The notes under the pieces were generated by a model. That model ran no database searches, had not been told where the DNA came from, and saw only the letters and a list, made by a program, of their open reading frames with translations. Shown one piece after another: positions 18,979 to 27,413 of a DNA stretch of 64,000 bases. Made by a program: the position numbers and the translations under genes. Where the stretch lies: the NCBI GenBank assembly GCA_964552195.1, contig CAZKFM010000001.1, positions 505,342-569,341 on the forward strand. The letters are read 5' to 3'. Position 1 is the first letter of the stretch; each line of letters begins with the position of its first letter. The stretch is from CAZKAP01 sp964552195 (GTDB lineage Bacteria > Bacteroidota > Bacteroidia > Flavobacteriales > Flavobacteriaceae).

Positions 18979-20130
18979 ATGGCTATGAAACAGCGAATCT
19001 ACCTGGATTACAACGCGACCACTCCGGTTCGTCCCGAGACCTTGGAGGCCATGATGCCGTATTTTTCGGAGCGCTACGGGAACGCCTCCAGCAGGGAGCA
19101 TGCCTACGGCTGGACCGCAGAGGAAGCCGTCGATCGGGCCCGCGAGTCCGTAGCAAAAGCAGTAGGTGCCCGTCCTGCTGAGATTGTTTTTTCATCGGGT
19201 GCCACCGAGTCGGTATTCCTGGCCATTCGGGGCTATCATGCCGCTAACCCTCATAAGTCCAGGCATATTATCAGTTGCCGTACCGAACATCGAGCCGTGT
19301 TGGATACACTCGAGGCTTTGCAACGCGAGGGCTTTGATCTCACCCTCCTGGAGGCAGACCGGGACGGAAGGATCGACCTCGACGCCCTGGACGATGCGCT
19401 GGAGAATCCTGTCCTCATGGTCTGCCTGATGATGGCCAATAACGAGACGGGCGTAATCCATCCGGTAGAGCAGATCGCCCAAAGGGTTCATGAAGCCGGG
19501 GCCGTGCTCCTTACGGATGTCACCCAGGCGGTCGGAAAAATACCGGTGGATCTGCCGGCCCTGGCCGCCGACCTGGCCGTCTTTTCCTCCCATAAAATTT
19601 ACGGTCCCAAGGGCGCAGGAGCTTTGTACATTAACAGAAAACGAGGAGTGCGACTGAATCCGGTGACCTTTGGTGGCGGACAGGAGAAAGGCCTGAGACC
19701 GGGGACCCACAATGTTCCCGCTATAGTCGGATTCGGAAAGGCCTGTTCGCTCATCGATGTGGAATCCGAAAGTAAGCGGCTGAACAGTCTCAGAGAGCGG
19801 CTGGAGTCCAAGCTGCTGCGGATACCAGGGGCCGTCATCAACGGATCCGGGACAGAACGACTGCCCAATACCACCAGCGTCAGTTTCCGGGATGTGGACG
19901 GCAATCGCCTAATCCGGGGCCTCAGAAACCTGGCCCTGTCCAGGGGCTCGGCCTGTTCTTCGAATATGGACCGCCCATCTCATGTGCTCAGGGCCATGGG
20001 TCTGGACGATCCGCTGGCATTCGCCACTCTGAGGATCAGCCTGGGTCTCCACACCTCCGAATCGGATATCGACAAGGCCGCAGCTGATATATCGGAAAGG
20101 GTACGTGAATTGAAATCGGCATGGGCATGA
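18979..20130 (+). CDS. Cysteine desulfurase, NifS/IscS type, first gene of the molybdenum cofactor operon
   Basis: PLP enzyme that takes sulfur from L-cysteine and passes it on as persulfide. K206 in SSHKIYGPKG binds PLP, H104 in CRTEHRAV stacks on it, and C326 in SRGSACSS carries the persulfide. Length 383 fits group I enzymes. It overlaps the XdhC gene, so it probably supplies sulfur for the terminal sulfido ligand of the cofactor, and perhaps for molybdopterin synthase, rather than general Fe-S assembly. No iscU or other Fe-S scaffold gene is nearby. Confidence 0.93.
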   Translation: MAMKQRIYLDYNATTPVRPETLEAMMPYFSERYGNASSREHAYGWTAEEAVDRARESVAKAVGARPAEIVFSSGATESVFLAIRGYHAANPHKSRHIISCRTEHRAVLDTLEALQREGFDLTLLEADRDGRIDLDALDDALENPVLMVCLMMANNETGVIHPVEQIAQRVHEAGAVLLTDVTQAVGKIPVDLPALAADLAVFSSHKIYGPKGAGALYINRKRGVRLNPVTFGGGQEKGLRPGTHNVPAIVGFGKACSLIDVESESKRLNSLRERLESKLLRIPGAVINGSGTERLPNTTSVSFRDVDGNRLIRGLRNLALSRGSACSSNMDRPSHVLRAMGLDDPLAFATLRISLGLHTSESDIDKAAADISERVRELKSAWA

Positions 20131-21296
20131 AGGAACTCAAGGCTCTGTTGGAATCCTATGATCGACTGAAGTCTCGGGGAATTGCCAGCGTATTGGCGAC
20201 CGTGGTTCATGTGGAAGGCTCTTCTTACCGCCGGGCAGGGGCACGCATGCTGGTGGATGAGCTCGGAAATCTCACCGGTGCCATTAGCGGGGGCTGTCTG
20301 GAAGGAGATTCCCTGCGTAAGGCATTACTGGCCCACGAGCAGGGCAATAACAAACTCGTCACCTACGATACCAGCGATGAGGACGACGCCCTGATCGGAG
20401 CTCAGTTGGGTTGTAACGGGATCATACAGGTGCTCTTTGAGCCTCTGGATTATACCGATGCCCACAACGCCCTGGAACTCCTTCGCAGTCCGCTGGAAGA
20501 GGAACGTCCGGCTGTGGTCCTGGTGGGTTATTGTCCTGATTCAGGCTCTGCATCACCGGGAACGGTTCGGCTTAGCCTCGGGGAGGAAAACTACAGAGGA
20601 CGGTTACTACCCCCTTCTCAAGCCAGGCTATTGAATACCGAGGCTGCCCGAGTATGGAGAGAGAAGCAATCCCGCTTGGTAGAACTGGAGACGGAAGGGG
20701 CATCCTCCGTTCGGTACTTCCTGCAATTCATCGAGTCTCCTGTTGATCTGATTCTGGTCGGTGCCGGCAACGACGCCGTAGTTCTTTCCGCCCAGGCCGA
20801 ACTCCTCGGATGGAAGGTTACCGTGATCGACGGTCGCTCCACTCATGCAAAGCAGGAACGCTTCGGGAGTTCCTGCCAGGTGATCGTAAGCAAGCCCGAA
20901 GATTCGCTGAAGCAGCTTCGGCTTCATTCGAGGACCTGCGTTGTTCTGATGAGCCACAACTATAATTACGATAAAGATGTTCTAAGGCTGATGCTTGCAA
21001 CGCCTGAGGCACCCTATATCGGGATGCTTGGGCCCAGGAAGAAGTTTGAACGCATGAAGGACGAGTTGGGCTCGGAAGGAATCGCAATTACCCCGGAAGT
21101 TGCGGAGCGCATTTTTGCCCCTGTGGGTCTGGATATCGGTGCGGAAACGCCCGAGCAAATCGCCCTTTCCGTGTTGGCAGAGATTCAGGCCGTATTGCAT
21201 GGAAAGCGGGGCGGTTTTCTCCGGGAGCGGCAGACCCCGATACACGACCGGGAGGCCAGTGGATTACGAAAATTGAGATCCGAATCCCATGAGTAA
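20127..21296 (+). CDS. XdhC/CoxI family molybdenum cofactor insertion protein
   Basis: Chaperone that binds the molybdenum cofactor, helps its sulfuration and inserts it into xanthine-dehydrogenase-family enzymes. The N-terminal XdhC/CoxI domain has ATVVHVEGSSYRRAGARMLV and GAISGGCLEGD. The C-terminal Rossmann-like domain has LILVGAGNDAVVLS and MLGPRKKFERM, ending with LDIGAETPEQIALSVLAEI. The ATG at 20127 overlaps the previous stop in an ATGA arrangement; an ATG at 20121 is also in frame. Its target is probably the molybdoenzyme at 27414-30105. Confidence 0.93.
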   Translation: MKELKALLESYDRLKSRGIASVLATVVHVEGSSYRRAGARMLVDELGNLTGAISGGCLEGDSLRKALLAHEQGNNKLVTYDTSDEDDALIGAQLGCNGIIQVLFEPLDYTDAHNALELLRSPLEEERPAVVLVGYCPDSGSASPGTVRLSLGEENYRGRLLPPSQARLLNTEAARVWREKQSRLVELETEGASSVRYFLQFIESPVDLILVGAGNDAVVLSAQAELLGWKVTVIDGRSTHAKQERFGSSCQVIVSKPEDSLKQLRLHSRTCVVLMSHNYNYDKDVLRLMLATPEAPYIGMLGPRKKFERMKDELGSEGIAITPEVAERIFAPVGLDIGAETPEQIALSVLAEIQAVLHGKRGGFLRERQTPIHDREASGLRKLRSESHE

Positions 21297-22125
21297 TACA
21301 GGCGTGTTGATCCTGGCCGCAGGCGGGTCCACCCGCCTGGGACGACCCAAGCAGCTGGTGAAGTTTAGGTCTATGACCCTGCTTCAGCGCACTGTCGATC
21401 TGGCCGGTGCGTTGGGGCTGGAAAAAGGCGTTGTGGTACTTGGAAGATATGCGGAAGAGATTTTGGAATCCACGGATATAGGCACATACAGGGCGGTGAT
21501 CAATCCGGACTGGACAAAGGGAATGTCGGGGAGCATACGCCGGGGGCTGGCGAAGCTCCTGAAGGAATACCCGGGACTCGACAACCTTTTAGTCCTGTTG
21601 TCGGATCAGCCGCTGTTGGATCGGGGCGACCTGGAACGCTTGCTCAACCACCATCGCAGCCAGCAAATCAAGGCTACTTTTGCGCTTCACGGTGACAGGC
21701 CCGGGGTTCCGGCCGTGTTTTCGCGAGATGCATTCCCCGAACTAAACCGGCTGGAAGGAGATCAGGGTGCCCGCAAGTTGGTGTATCTTGAGGGTTTCGA
21801 TTACAGTACGGTTCCTTTCCGATCACCGGATTTCGACATCGACACTCCGGAAGACCTTAAGGAACTTAAAGACATGGAGAAAATGAAAATTGCCATAGAG
21901 GTGAAGTATTTCGGTGTGCTGGCCGAGTCGGTCGGGCTGGCAAAGGAGGTAGTGGAGGTAAGTCCGGGTACTACATCCGGGGAGCTCCGGGAGCTCTGTG
22001 CCCATCGTCACCGGTTTTCGGATCGCGGCAGCATACAAGTGGCGGTCAATCAGCGATTGGACGCAGTCACTGAACTTAAAGGAGGGGATGAGGTCGCCCT
22101 GCTCCCTCCGTTTGCAGGAGGGTGA
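21289..22125 (+). CDS. Fusion of MocA-like nucleotidyltransferase and MoaD-like sulfur carrier
   Basis: One frame of 278 residues. Residues 1-195 form a MobA/MocA-type transferase: VLILAAGGSTRLGRPKQLV, the VLLSDQPL metal-binding strand and FDIDTPEDL near the domain end. This would add CMP (or GMP) to molybdopterin. Residues 199-278 form a complete ubiquitin-fold MoaD (KIAIEVKYFGVLAE to EVALLPPFAGG) with the C-terminal Gly-Gly that MoeB adenylates and MoaE uses. In-frame ATGs at 21874 and 21883, the second 4 bases after GGAG, could also yield free MoaD. No other moaD gene is visible in the operon. Confidence 0.9.
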   Translation: MSNTGVLILAAGGSTRLGRPKQLVKFRSMTLLQRTVDLAGALGLEKGVVVLGRYAEEILESTDIGTYRAVINPDWTKGMSGSIRRGLAKLLKEYPGLDNLLVLLSDQPLLDRGDLERLLNHHRSQQIKATFALHGDRPGVPAVFSRDAFPELNRLEGDQGARKLVYLEGFDYSTVPFRSPDFDIDTPEDLKELKDMEKMKIAIEVKYFGVLAESVGLAKEVVEVSPGTTSGELRELCAHRHRFSDRGSIQVAVNQRLDAVTELKGGDEVALLPPFAGG

Positions 22126-23159
22126 TGAAGGAGCCGAATCTGAACCGATACAGTCGGCAGCTCATGCTGGAAGAGGTGGGTACTGAGGGACAACAGCGGC
22201 TGGCTAAGGCACGGGTGCTGATCGTGGGCGTAGGAGGTTTGGGTGCCCCGGCAGCGCTTTACCTGGCCGGGGCCGGTGTAGGAACCCTGGGACTGGTCGA
22301 CCACGACCGGGTGGATATTACCAACCTTCACCGCCAGCCCATTTATACCGAGCTTGATCTGGGAAAACCCAAAGCCGAAGCGGCTGCTGCCCGGCTGAGA
22401 CAGCTGCATTCAACTATTGAATTGCATGTCTACAGCAGGGCCTTCGACCGGAAACTGGCGGAGGAAATACTCACTTCTTACGATGTGGTGGTGGACGGCA
22501 CGGACAACTTCGAAACCAAGTACCTGATCAACGATAGTTGCCTGCTGGCCGGGATACCCTGGGTGTATGCCTCGGTGTACAAGTACCAGGGTCAGCTCTC
22601 GGTATTCAACTACCATGAAGGCCCGACCTATCGCTGTCTGTTTCCCTCGCCTCCGGACACCCTACTCAGTTGCGAGTTAACGGGTGTACTCGGGGTCGTA
22701 CCCGGGACACTCGGTCTACTACAGGCCACAGAAGTCCTGAAGATGGTACTCGGTGTAGGCGAAGTCTGTTCGGGCCGGGTCCGCATCCTCGATCTGCTGC
22801 AGGGAAGCGACTACAGCCTGGAGGTACAGCGGAATCCCGCGGAAATCGTGAAGATTCGGCGAAATGGGGTGCTTCCTGTGCTGGCGAGTTGTAAATTGCA
22901 GGATGCGCCGGGGTGGTATTTGGACGTCAGGGAAACCTACGAACAACCCCGGGCCAGGGGTGCAAACCTCCTGCGCATCCCACTGGGCCAGCTCGATTCG
23001 CGTCATGCAGAGATACCCAGGGACCAGCCGGTGGCGGTGTTCTGCCAGTCGGGCAACCGGAGCAGTCAGGCCATTCGTTTGCTGAGGGACACCTACGGGT
23101 TTAACAACCTCAGTCAGGTGGAAGGGGGGATAGAAACGATACGATATGGAGAAGCGTAA
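22125..23159 (+). CDS. moeB: MoeB/ThiF-family sulfur-carrier adenylyltransferase with C-terminal rhodanese domain
   Basis: Activates the Gly-Gly tail of MoaD. ATG at 22125 in a TGATG overlap with the fusion gene. Residues 1-245 hold the E1-like fold: RYSRQLML, VGVGGLGAPA, DGTDNFETKY, and YRCLFP with LSCELTGVLG. Residues about 262-345 are a rhodanese domain with C307 in FCQSGNRS as the likely persulfide carrier. The usual four-cysteine zinc site is not evident: the CxxC before LF is TYRC, and no second pair occurs in the NPAEIVK region. The domain pairing resembles Uba4/MOCS3. Confidence 0.92.
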   Translation: MKEPNLNRYSRQLMLEEVGTEGQQRLAKARVLIVGVGGLGAPAALYLAGAGVGTLGLVDHDRVDITNLHRQPIYTELDLGKPKAEAAAARLRQLHSTIELHVYSRAFDRKLAEEILTSYDVVVDGTDNFETKYLINDSCLLAGIPWVYASVYKYQGQLSVFNYHEGPTYRCLFPSPPDTLLSCELTGVLGVVPGTLGLLQATEVLKMVLGVGEVCSGRVRILDLLQGSDYSLEVQRNPAEIVKIRRNGVLPVLASCKLQDAPGWYLDVRETYEQPRARGANLLRIPLGQLDSRHAEIPRDQPVAVFCQSGNRSSQAIRLLRDTYGFNNLSQVEGGIETIRYGEA

Positions 23160-23589
23160 ACCGAAGAAGGTATTTGTGAACGGGCCGATTCCTCCTGAAA
23201 AGCTGGCCACCTCGGTGGCTCATCACCAGTCCAAAACGGAGATCGGGGCCCACAGTATATTCCTGGGTCAGGTCCGGGCAGACCAGATCGATGGAAAGAC
23301 GGTAACGGCCATTGAGTACAGTGCCTATGAGGAAATGGCAAATCCGATTTTACACGAAATCCGGGAGGAAGCCTTTGCCCGTTTTGACATCACCTGTGCC
23401 CACGTATATCACAGTCTCGGCAAGGTGGGCGTGGGAGAGCTCTGTTTTTATGTTTTTACTTCCTCTGCCCGAAGGAAAACCGCTATGGCGGCCACGGAGT
23501 ACTTCGTGGAACAGATCAAGGAACGGGTTCCGATCTTCGGGAAAGAGTTATTCGAAGATCAGTCCCACCAATGGAAGGTCAATAGGTAA
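23146..23589 (+). CDS. moaE: Molybdopterin synthase catalytic subunit MoaE
   Basis: Large subunit of molybdopterin synthase, which uses MoaD thiocarboxylate to put two sulfurs into cyclic pyranopterin monophosphate. Typical segments are GAHSIFLGQVRADQ, IEYSAYEEMANPIL, HVYHSLGKVGVGE and ERVPIFGKELFEDQSHQWKVN, with conserved lysine near the active site. Length 147 is normal. The gene overlaps moeB by 14 bases and moaCB by one base. Confidence 0.95.
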   Translation: MEKRKPKKVFVNGPIPPEKLATSVAHHQSKTEIGAHSIFLGQVRADQIDGKTVTAIEYSAYEEMANPILHEIREEAFARFDITCAHVYHSLGKVGVGELCFYVFTSSARRKTAMAATEYFVEQIKERVPIFGKELFEDQSHQWKVNR

Positions 23590-24488
23590 TGGTAGATATC
23601 ACCCACAAGTCGAATACCCTCAGGGAAGCTACGGCGGAGGCCATTGTTCGCGTGAGCGATCAGGCTACCGTCGAGCGCATCCGGAATCGGGACGTGCCCA
23701 AGGGTGATGTATTCGAGATGGCGAGGGCAGCCGGACTCCTGGGGGTTAAGAAGACCCCGGAACTCTTACCGGACTGCCATCCATTGCCTATAGAGTATGC
23801 CCGGATCGATTACGAGATCAAGGATTTGGAAATCCGTATACTCATGACCGTTCGAACCGTGTACAAAACCGGGGTCGAGGTCGAGGCCATGCATGGCGCC
23901 AGTGTGGTGGCCCTGACCATCTACGATATGCTGAAGCCCATCGACAAACAGGTCGAAATCGGTAGCATACGCCTGCTTCGGAAGAAAGGCGGTAAGGCGG
24001 ATTACCAGATCGCCTCAAAAGGACTTTCCGCTCTGGTTGTGGTGTGTTCGGACTCCGTTGAGGCCGGTGAGGCGCAAGACCGATCCGGAGAGGAAGTTAT
24101 CCGCAGGTTGGAAATACTCGGTATCAGCTGCGACAAGGCCGTGGTGCCGGACGAGGCCTCGCGTATCGTAAAGGCACTTATGGGTGCCAGGCAAGATCTG
24201 ATTGTATTCACGGGTGGTACGGGTGTGGCCCCCAGGGATGTTACCCCGCAGGCCATTGAACCCCTGCTGGATATCCGCCTGAGCGGTGTAGAAGAACAAA
24301 TGAGGCGCTATGGACAGGACCGCATGCCCTATGCCATGCTATCGCGCTCCCTGGCGGGGGTAAGAGACGGGAAGCTGGTACTGGTTTTGCCGGGTTCCAC
24401 CAAGGGCGTGGCGGAATGCATGGATGCCGTGTTTCCCCAGATCCTGCACGTGTTTTCAGTACTAACAGGTAAGCGACATGAATCCTAG
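23589..24488 (+). CDS. moaCB: Bifunctional MoaC-MogA(MoaB) molybdenum cofactor protein
   Basis: Fusion of 299 residues. Residues about 1-145 are MoaC (cyclic pyranopterin monophosphate synthase): MVDITHKSNTLREA, KGDVFEMARAAG, LLPDCHPLPI and VEVEAMHGASVVALTIYDMLK. Residues about 148-299 are a MogA/MoaB molybdopterin adenylyltransferase: VVVCSDSVEAGEAQDRSGE, FTGGTGVAPRDVTPQAIEPLL and LPGSTKGVAECM. It therefore joins an early and a late step of the pathway. ATG overlaps the moaE stop (TAATG). Such fusions are known in Bacteroidota and some other bacteria. Confidence 0.95.
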   Translation: MVDITHKSNTLREATAEAIVRVSDQATVERIRNRDVPKGDVFEMARAAGLLGVKKTPELLPDCHPLPIEYARIDYEIKDLEIRILMTVRTVYKTGVEVEAMHGASVVALTIYDMLKPIDKQVEIGSIRLLRKKGGKADYQIASKGLSALVVVCSDSVEAGEAQDRSGEEVIRRLEILGISCDKAVVPDEASRIVKALMGARQDLIVFTGGTGVAPRDVTPQAIEPLLDIRLSGVEEQMRRYGQDRMPYAMLSRSLAGVRDGKLVLVLPGSTKGVAECMDAVFPQILHVFSVLTGKRHES

Positions 24489-25467
24489 TAAACGAATCGT
24501 CGATAGTTTTGGGCGACCCCATAATTACCTCAGGATTTCCCTGACGGATCGCTGCAATCTCCGATGCTTCTACTGCATGCCGGAGGAGGGTAACAACCTG
24601 GTAGATAAGCCTCATTTGATGCGAATCGACGAAATCGTCGCGATCGCAGAGGCATTCCGGGATCTCGGTGTAGATACGGTTCGACTCACGGGGGGCGAAC
24701 CCCTGGTCCGAAAGGGATTCGGGGAACTGGTCGAGCGACTGGCCGGTCTCGGGCTGACCCTCAAGATCACCACCAACGGTATACTTCTGGACAAATACCT
24801 GCCCTTGTTCGAGGAGCACGGCTTAAGAAAAATTAACCTTAGCCTGGATACCCTGGACAAGGCGCGTTCGGTTTTCATCACCAAGAGGGATTATTTTGAG
24901 CGCATCATGAGGAATCTGGAAGACGCCCTGGCCAGAAACATGGAGGTCAAGCTGAATGTGGTGCTGATCAAAGGGGTAAACGATGCTGAAATCAACGATT
25001 TCGTGCGCTTGACCAGGGAGAAAGACCTGGTCGTGAAGTTTATTGAATTCATGCCCTTCAAGGGCAACAAGTGGGACTGGAGCAAGGGAGTAAGCAAGCA
25101 GGATATACTCGACACCGTGCGCGGGGGTTTTGGAGAGGTGATTGCCCTGGAGAACCCAAAACACAGTACCTCCGCCAATTTCAAAGTTCCCGGACACCAG
25201 GGCCATTTCGGGATCATCAGTACCATAACCAGCCCCTTCTGCTCGGAGTGCAACAGGATTCGTCTGACTGCCGATGGCAAGATGAAGAATTGCCTGTTTG
25301 CTACTTCGGAGACGGACCTGCTGACCCCATTGCGGGAAGGGGGTAAATTGGCTCCCATTATCCTGGAAGCCATCCAAACCAAAAAGTACTCCCGCGATGG
25401 TATGGAACTGAAGATGGATGCCGAACACTACGAGCAAAACCGGTCCATGATTTCGATCGGAGGATAA
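24478..25467 (+). CDS. moaA: GTP 3',8-cyclase MoaA (radical SAM)
   Basis: First enzyme of molybdenum cofactor synthesis; makes cyclic dehydro-GTP with MoaC acting next. The N-terminal [4Fe-4S]-SAM cluster is held by C26, C30 and C33 (DRCNLRCFYCMP). The C-terminal cluster that binds GTP uses C255, C258 and C272 (FCSECNRIRLTADGKMKNC). The chain ends in Gly-Gly, which is important in MoaA. It overlaps moaCB by 11 bases, joining the two partner enzymes in expression. Confidence 0.97.
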   Translation: MNPSKRIVDSFGRPHNYLRISLTDRCNLRCFYCMPEEGNNLVDKPHLMRIDEIVAIAEAFRDLGVDTVRLTGGEPLVRKGFGELVERLAGLGLTLKITTNGILLDKYLPLFEEHGLRKINLSLDTLDKARSVFITKRDYFERIMRNLEDALARNMEVKLNVVLIKGVNDAEINDFVRLTREKDLVVKFIEFMPFKGNKWDWSKGVSKQDILDTVRGGFGEVIALENPKHSTSANFKVPGHQGHFGIISTITSPFCSECNRIRLTADGKMKNCLFATSETDLLTPLREGGKLAPIILEAIQTKKYSRDGMELKMDAEHYEQNRSMISIGG

Positions 25468-25483
25468 GTTAAACGGTAACCCT

Positions 25484-26647
25484 ATGATCAGTATAGACGA
25501 GGCTATAGCCATAATCGAGGGACAGGAGACGTCTGCAGAGGCTGTGGAATTGCCCTTGAGTGACACGCTGGGCCATGCCCTTTCGCAGGATATACAAGCG
25601 CCCTTCGATGTGCCGCTTTTTGACAATTCCATGGTAGACGGCTATGCGTTGTGTGGGGTGTCTGATGTTTATACTGTGGTAGGAGAGGTACAGGCGGGCT
25701 CGAGTCCCGGCAGAAGATTGAGCGATGGGGAGGCGATCAGAATATTTACCGGGGCTCCGGTACCCCAGGGCACCACCGCCGTTGCCATGCAGGAAATATC
25801 AGTCAGGGAAGGCGATGAACTCCGTTTGGCTGATGAGGTTGGTGAAGGCTCTGGAATTCGCGCCAGGGGTGGGCAGCTTAAAAAAGATCAGCTTGTATTC
25901 GAAAAGGGGTTTTGCCTGAACCCTCCCGCGCTGGGACTACTGGGTAGTCTGGGGCTGGACCGGGTAGGGGTATTCCGCAAGCCTACGATTTCGCTGATCG
26001 TTACCGGAAACGAGCTGGTGGCTCCCGGTAAGCCCCTGCTTCCCGGTGAGATCTATGAATCCAACAGTTATGCCCTATGGGGGGCGTTGCGCTCCTACGG
26101 TTTCGAGCTCAAAGACCGAAGGTCCGTGCCGGATAATCGCGATGCCACCCAACTCGCCATAGGCGATGCCCTTCAGGGCTGTGATGTGCTACTGGTATCC
26201 GGTGGCATTTCGGTAGGTGAATACGATTACGTCAGGGCTTCCCTGCAGGCCAATGCAGTGGAGGAACAGTTCTATGGGGTTTTTCAAAAGCCCGGAAAAC
26301 CGATGTACTTCGGACGGCAAGGAAGCAAATATGTATTTGCCCTTCCCGGGAATCCGGCCTCCTCGCTGACCTGCCTCTACGTCTATGTACTGCCCTTTCT
26401 CCAACGATTAAGTGGGGTGAAGCGTACTAGGCTCCAGCGGATCGAACTTCCCATTCGGCACGACTATGTCAATGGCTTCAACCGTCCCGCTTTCCTCAAG
26501 GCACGCATAGAAAAGGGCAAGGTGTCCATCTTGGATGGACAGGGGTCTTCCATGCTGTGGACCATGGCCATGGGCAATGCCCTGGTTTATCTGAAGGAGC
26601 ACACTTCTGTGGTTGCCGGGGATCGGGTATCTTGCCTGCTGATCTGA
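25484..26647 (+). CDS. moeA: Molybdopterin molybdotransferase MoeA
   Basis: Inserts molybdate into adenylylated molybdopterin. Characteristic segments are VPLFDNSMVDGYAL, IFTGAPVPQGTTAVAMQE, VTGNELVAPGKPLLPGEIYESNSYAL, VSGGISVGEYDYV and the nucleotide-binding FALPGNPASSLTCLYVYV. Length 387 is usual. It stands 16 bases after moaA and 4 before the exporter gene, so it is still in the same transcription unit. Confidence 0.96.
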   Translation: MISIDEAIAIIEGQETSAEAVELPLSDTLGHALSQDIQAPFDVPLFDNSMVDGYALCGVSDVYTVVGEVQAGSSPGRRLSDGEAIRIFTGAPVPQGTTAVAMQEISVREGDELRLADEVGEGSGIRARGGQLKKDQLVFEKGFCLNPPALGLLGSLGLDRVGVFRKPTISLIVTGNELVAPGKPLLPGEIYESNSYALWGALRSYGFELKDRRSVPDNRDATQLAIGDALQGCDVLLVSGGISVGEYDYVRASLQANAVEEQFYGVFQKPGKPMYFGRQGSKYVFALPGNPASSLTCLYVYVLPFLQRLSGVKRTRLQRIELPIRHDYVNGFNRPAFLKARIEKGKVSILDGQGSSMLWTMAMGNALVYLKEHTSVVAGDRVSCLLI

Positions 26648-26651
26648 AGTC

Positions 26652-27407
26652 ATGCCGGTCGAATACCTACCCATACTCTTTGCATTCATCGCCCTGCTTT
26701 ACAGCTCCGTCGGATTTGGAGGAGGATCGAGCTACCTGGCACTGCTCAGTTTGTTTCTGACGGAATTCTATGAAATCCGTTCAACGGCCCTCGTATTGAA
26801 TGTCAGCGTGGTAACCGTGGGAACCCTTGGGCATATCCGCCACCGCGTCTTCGACTGGAAGCGCTTTTGGCCCTTCTTATTTTTGAGTATTCCCTGTGCC
26901 TATCTGGGTGCCCGCATACAGCTTTCCCAGAAGGAGTTCTTCCTAGTACTCGGTTCGGCTTTGTTGCTTTCCGGTCTGTTCATGGGAATTCGTTACGTAT
27001 TGAGCTCCATGGTGTCCCGGCAGTTGCCCTATCCGGTCAAATTGCTTTTAGGGGGTGGTGTTGGGCTGCTGTCCGGAATATCCGGTATTGGCGGAGGCAT
27101 CTTTCTATCCCCGACCCTGAATCTCGTACAATGGGCGAATCCCCGCGTAGTGGCCGCACTGGCCTCGGTATTCATATTGGCTAACTCACTCGCGGGCCTG
27201 ACGGGCCTCGCACTTTCGGATACCCTGATCATACGCGAAAAAACGATCGTTCCCCTCCTTATCGCCGTGGTTCTGGGAGGCACCGTAGGAAGCTATCTGT
27301 CTCACGGTCGAATCCGGATCAGATTCATCGGACTGCTAACTGCCCTGCTGGTGACTTATGTAGGCCTGCGGTTGATCCTCTGGCACGGATTCGGCCTTCG
27401 GATCTGA
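26652..27407 (+). CDS. TauE/SafE family membrane transporter (sulfite exporter-like)
   Basis: Polytopic inner-membrane protein of 251 residues with about eight hydrophobic segments and the duplicated family signatures SSVGFGGGSSYLALLSLF and SGISGIGGGIFLSPTLNL. TauE/SafE members move sulfite, sulfoacetate or other small anions. As the last gene of a molybdenum cofactor operon it may handle a sulfur oxyanion or molybdate, or be linked to the molybdoenzyme substrate; sequence cannot decide. It converges with the molybdoenzyme gene, 6 bases apart. Confidence 0.85.
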   Translation: MPVEYLPILFAFIALLYSSVGFGGGSSYLALLSLFLTEFYEIRSTALVLNVSVVTVGTLGHIRHRVFDWKRFWPFLFLSIPCAYLGARIQLSQKEFFLVLGSALLLSGLFMGIRYVLSSMVSRQLPYPVKLLLGGGVGLLSGISGIGGGIFLSPTLNLVQWANPRVVAALASVFILANSLAGLTGLALSDTLIIREKTIVPLLIAVVLGGTVGSYLSHGRIRIRFIGLLTALLVTYVGLRLILWHGFGLRI

Positions 27408-27413
27408 CCTGAC

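Noticed and set aside
24823..25632. 269-codon minus-strand frame opposite moaA
   Set aside because: moaA on the plus strand has all its cluster cysteines; the antisense frame is a by-product of codon use.
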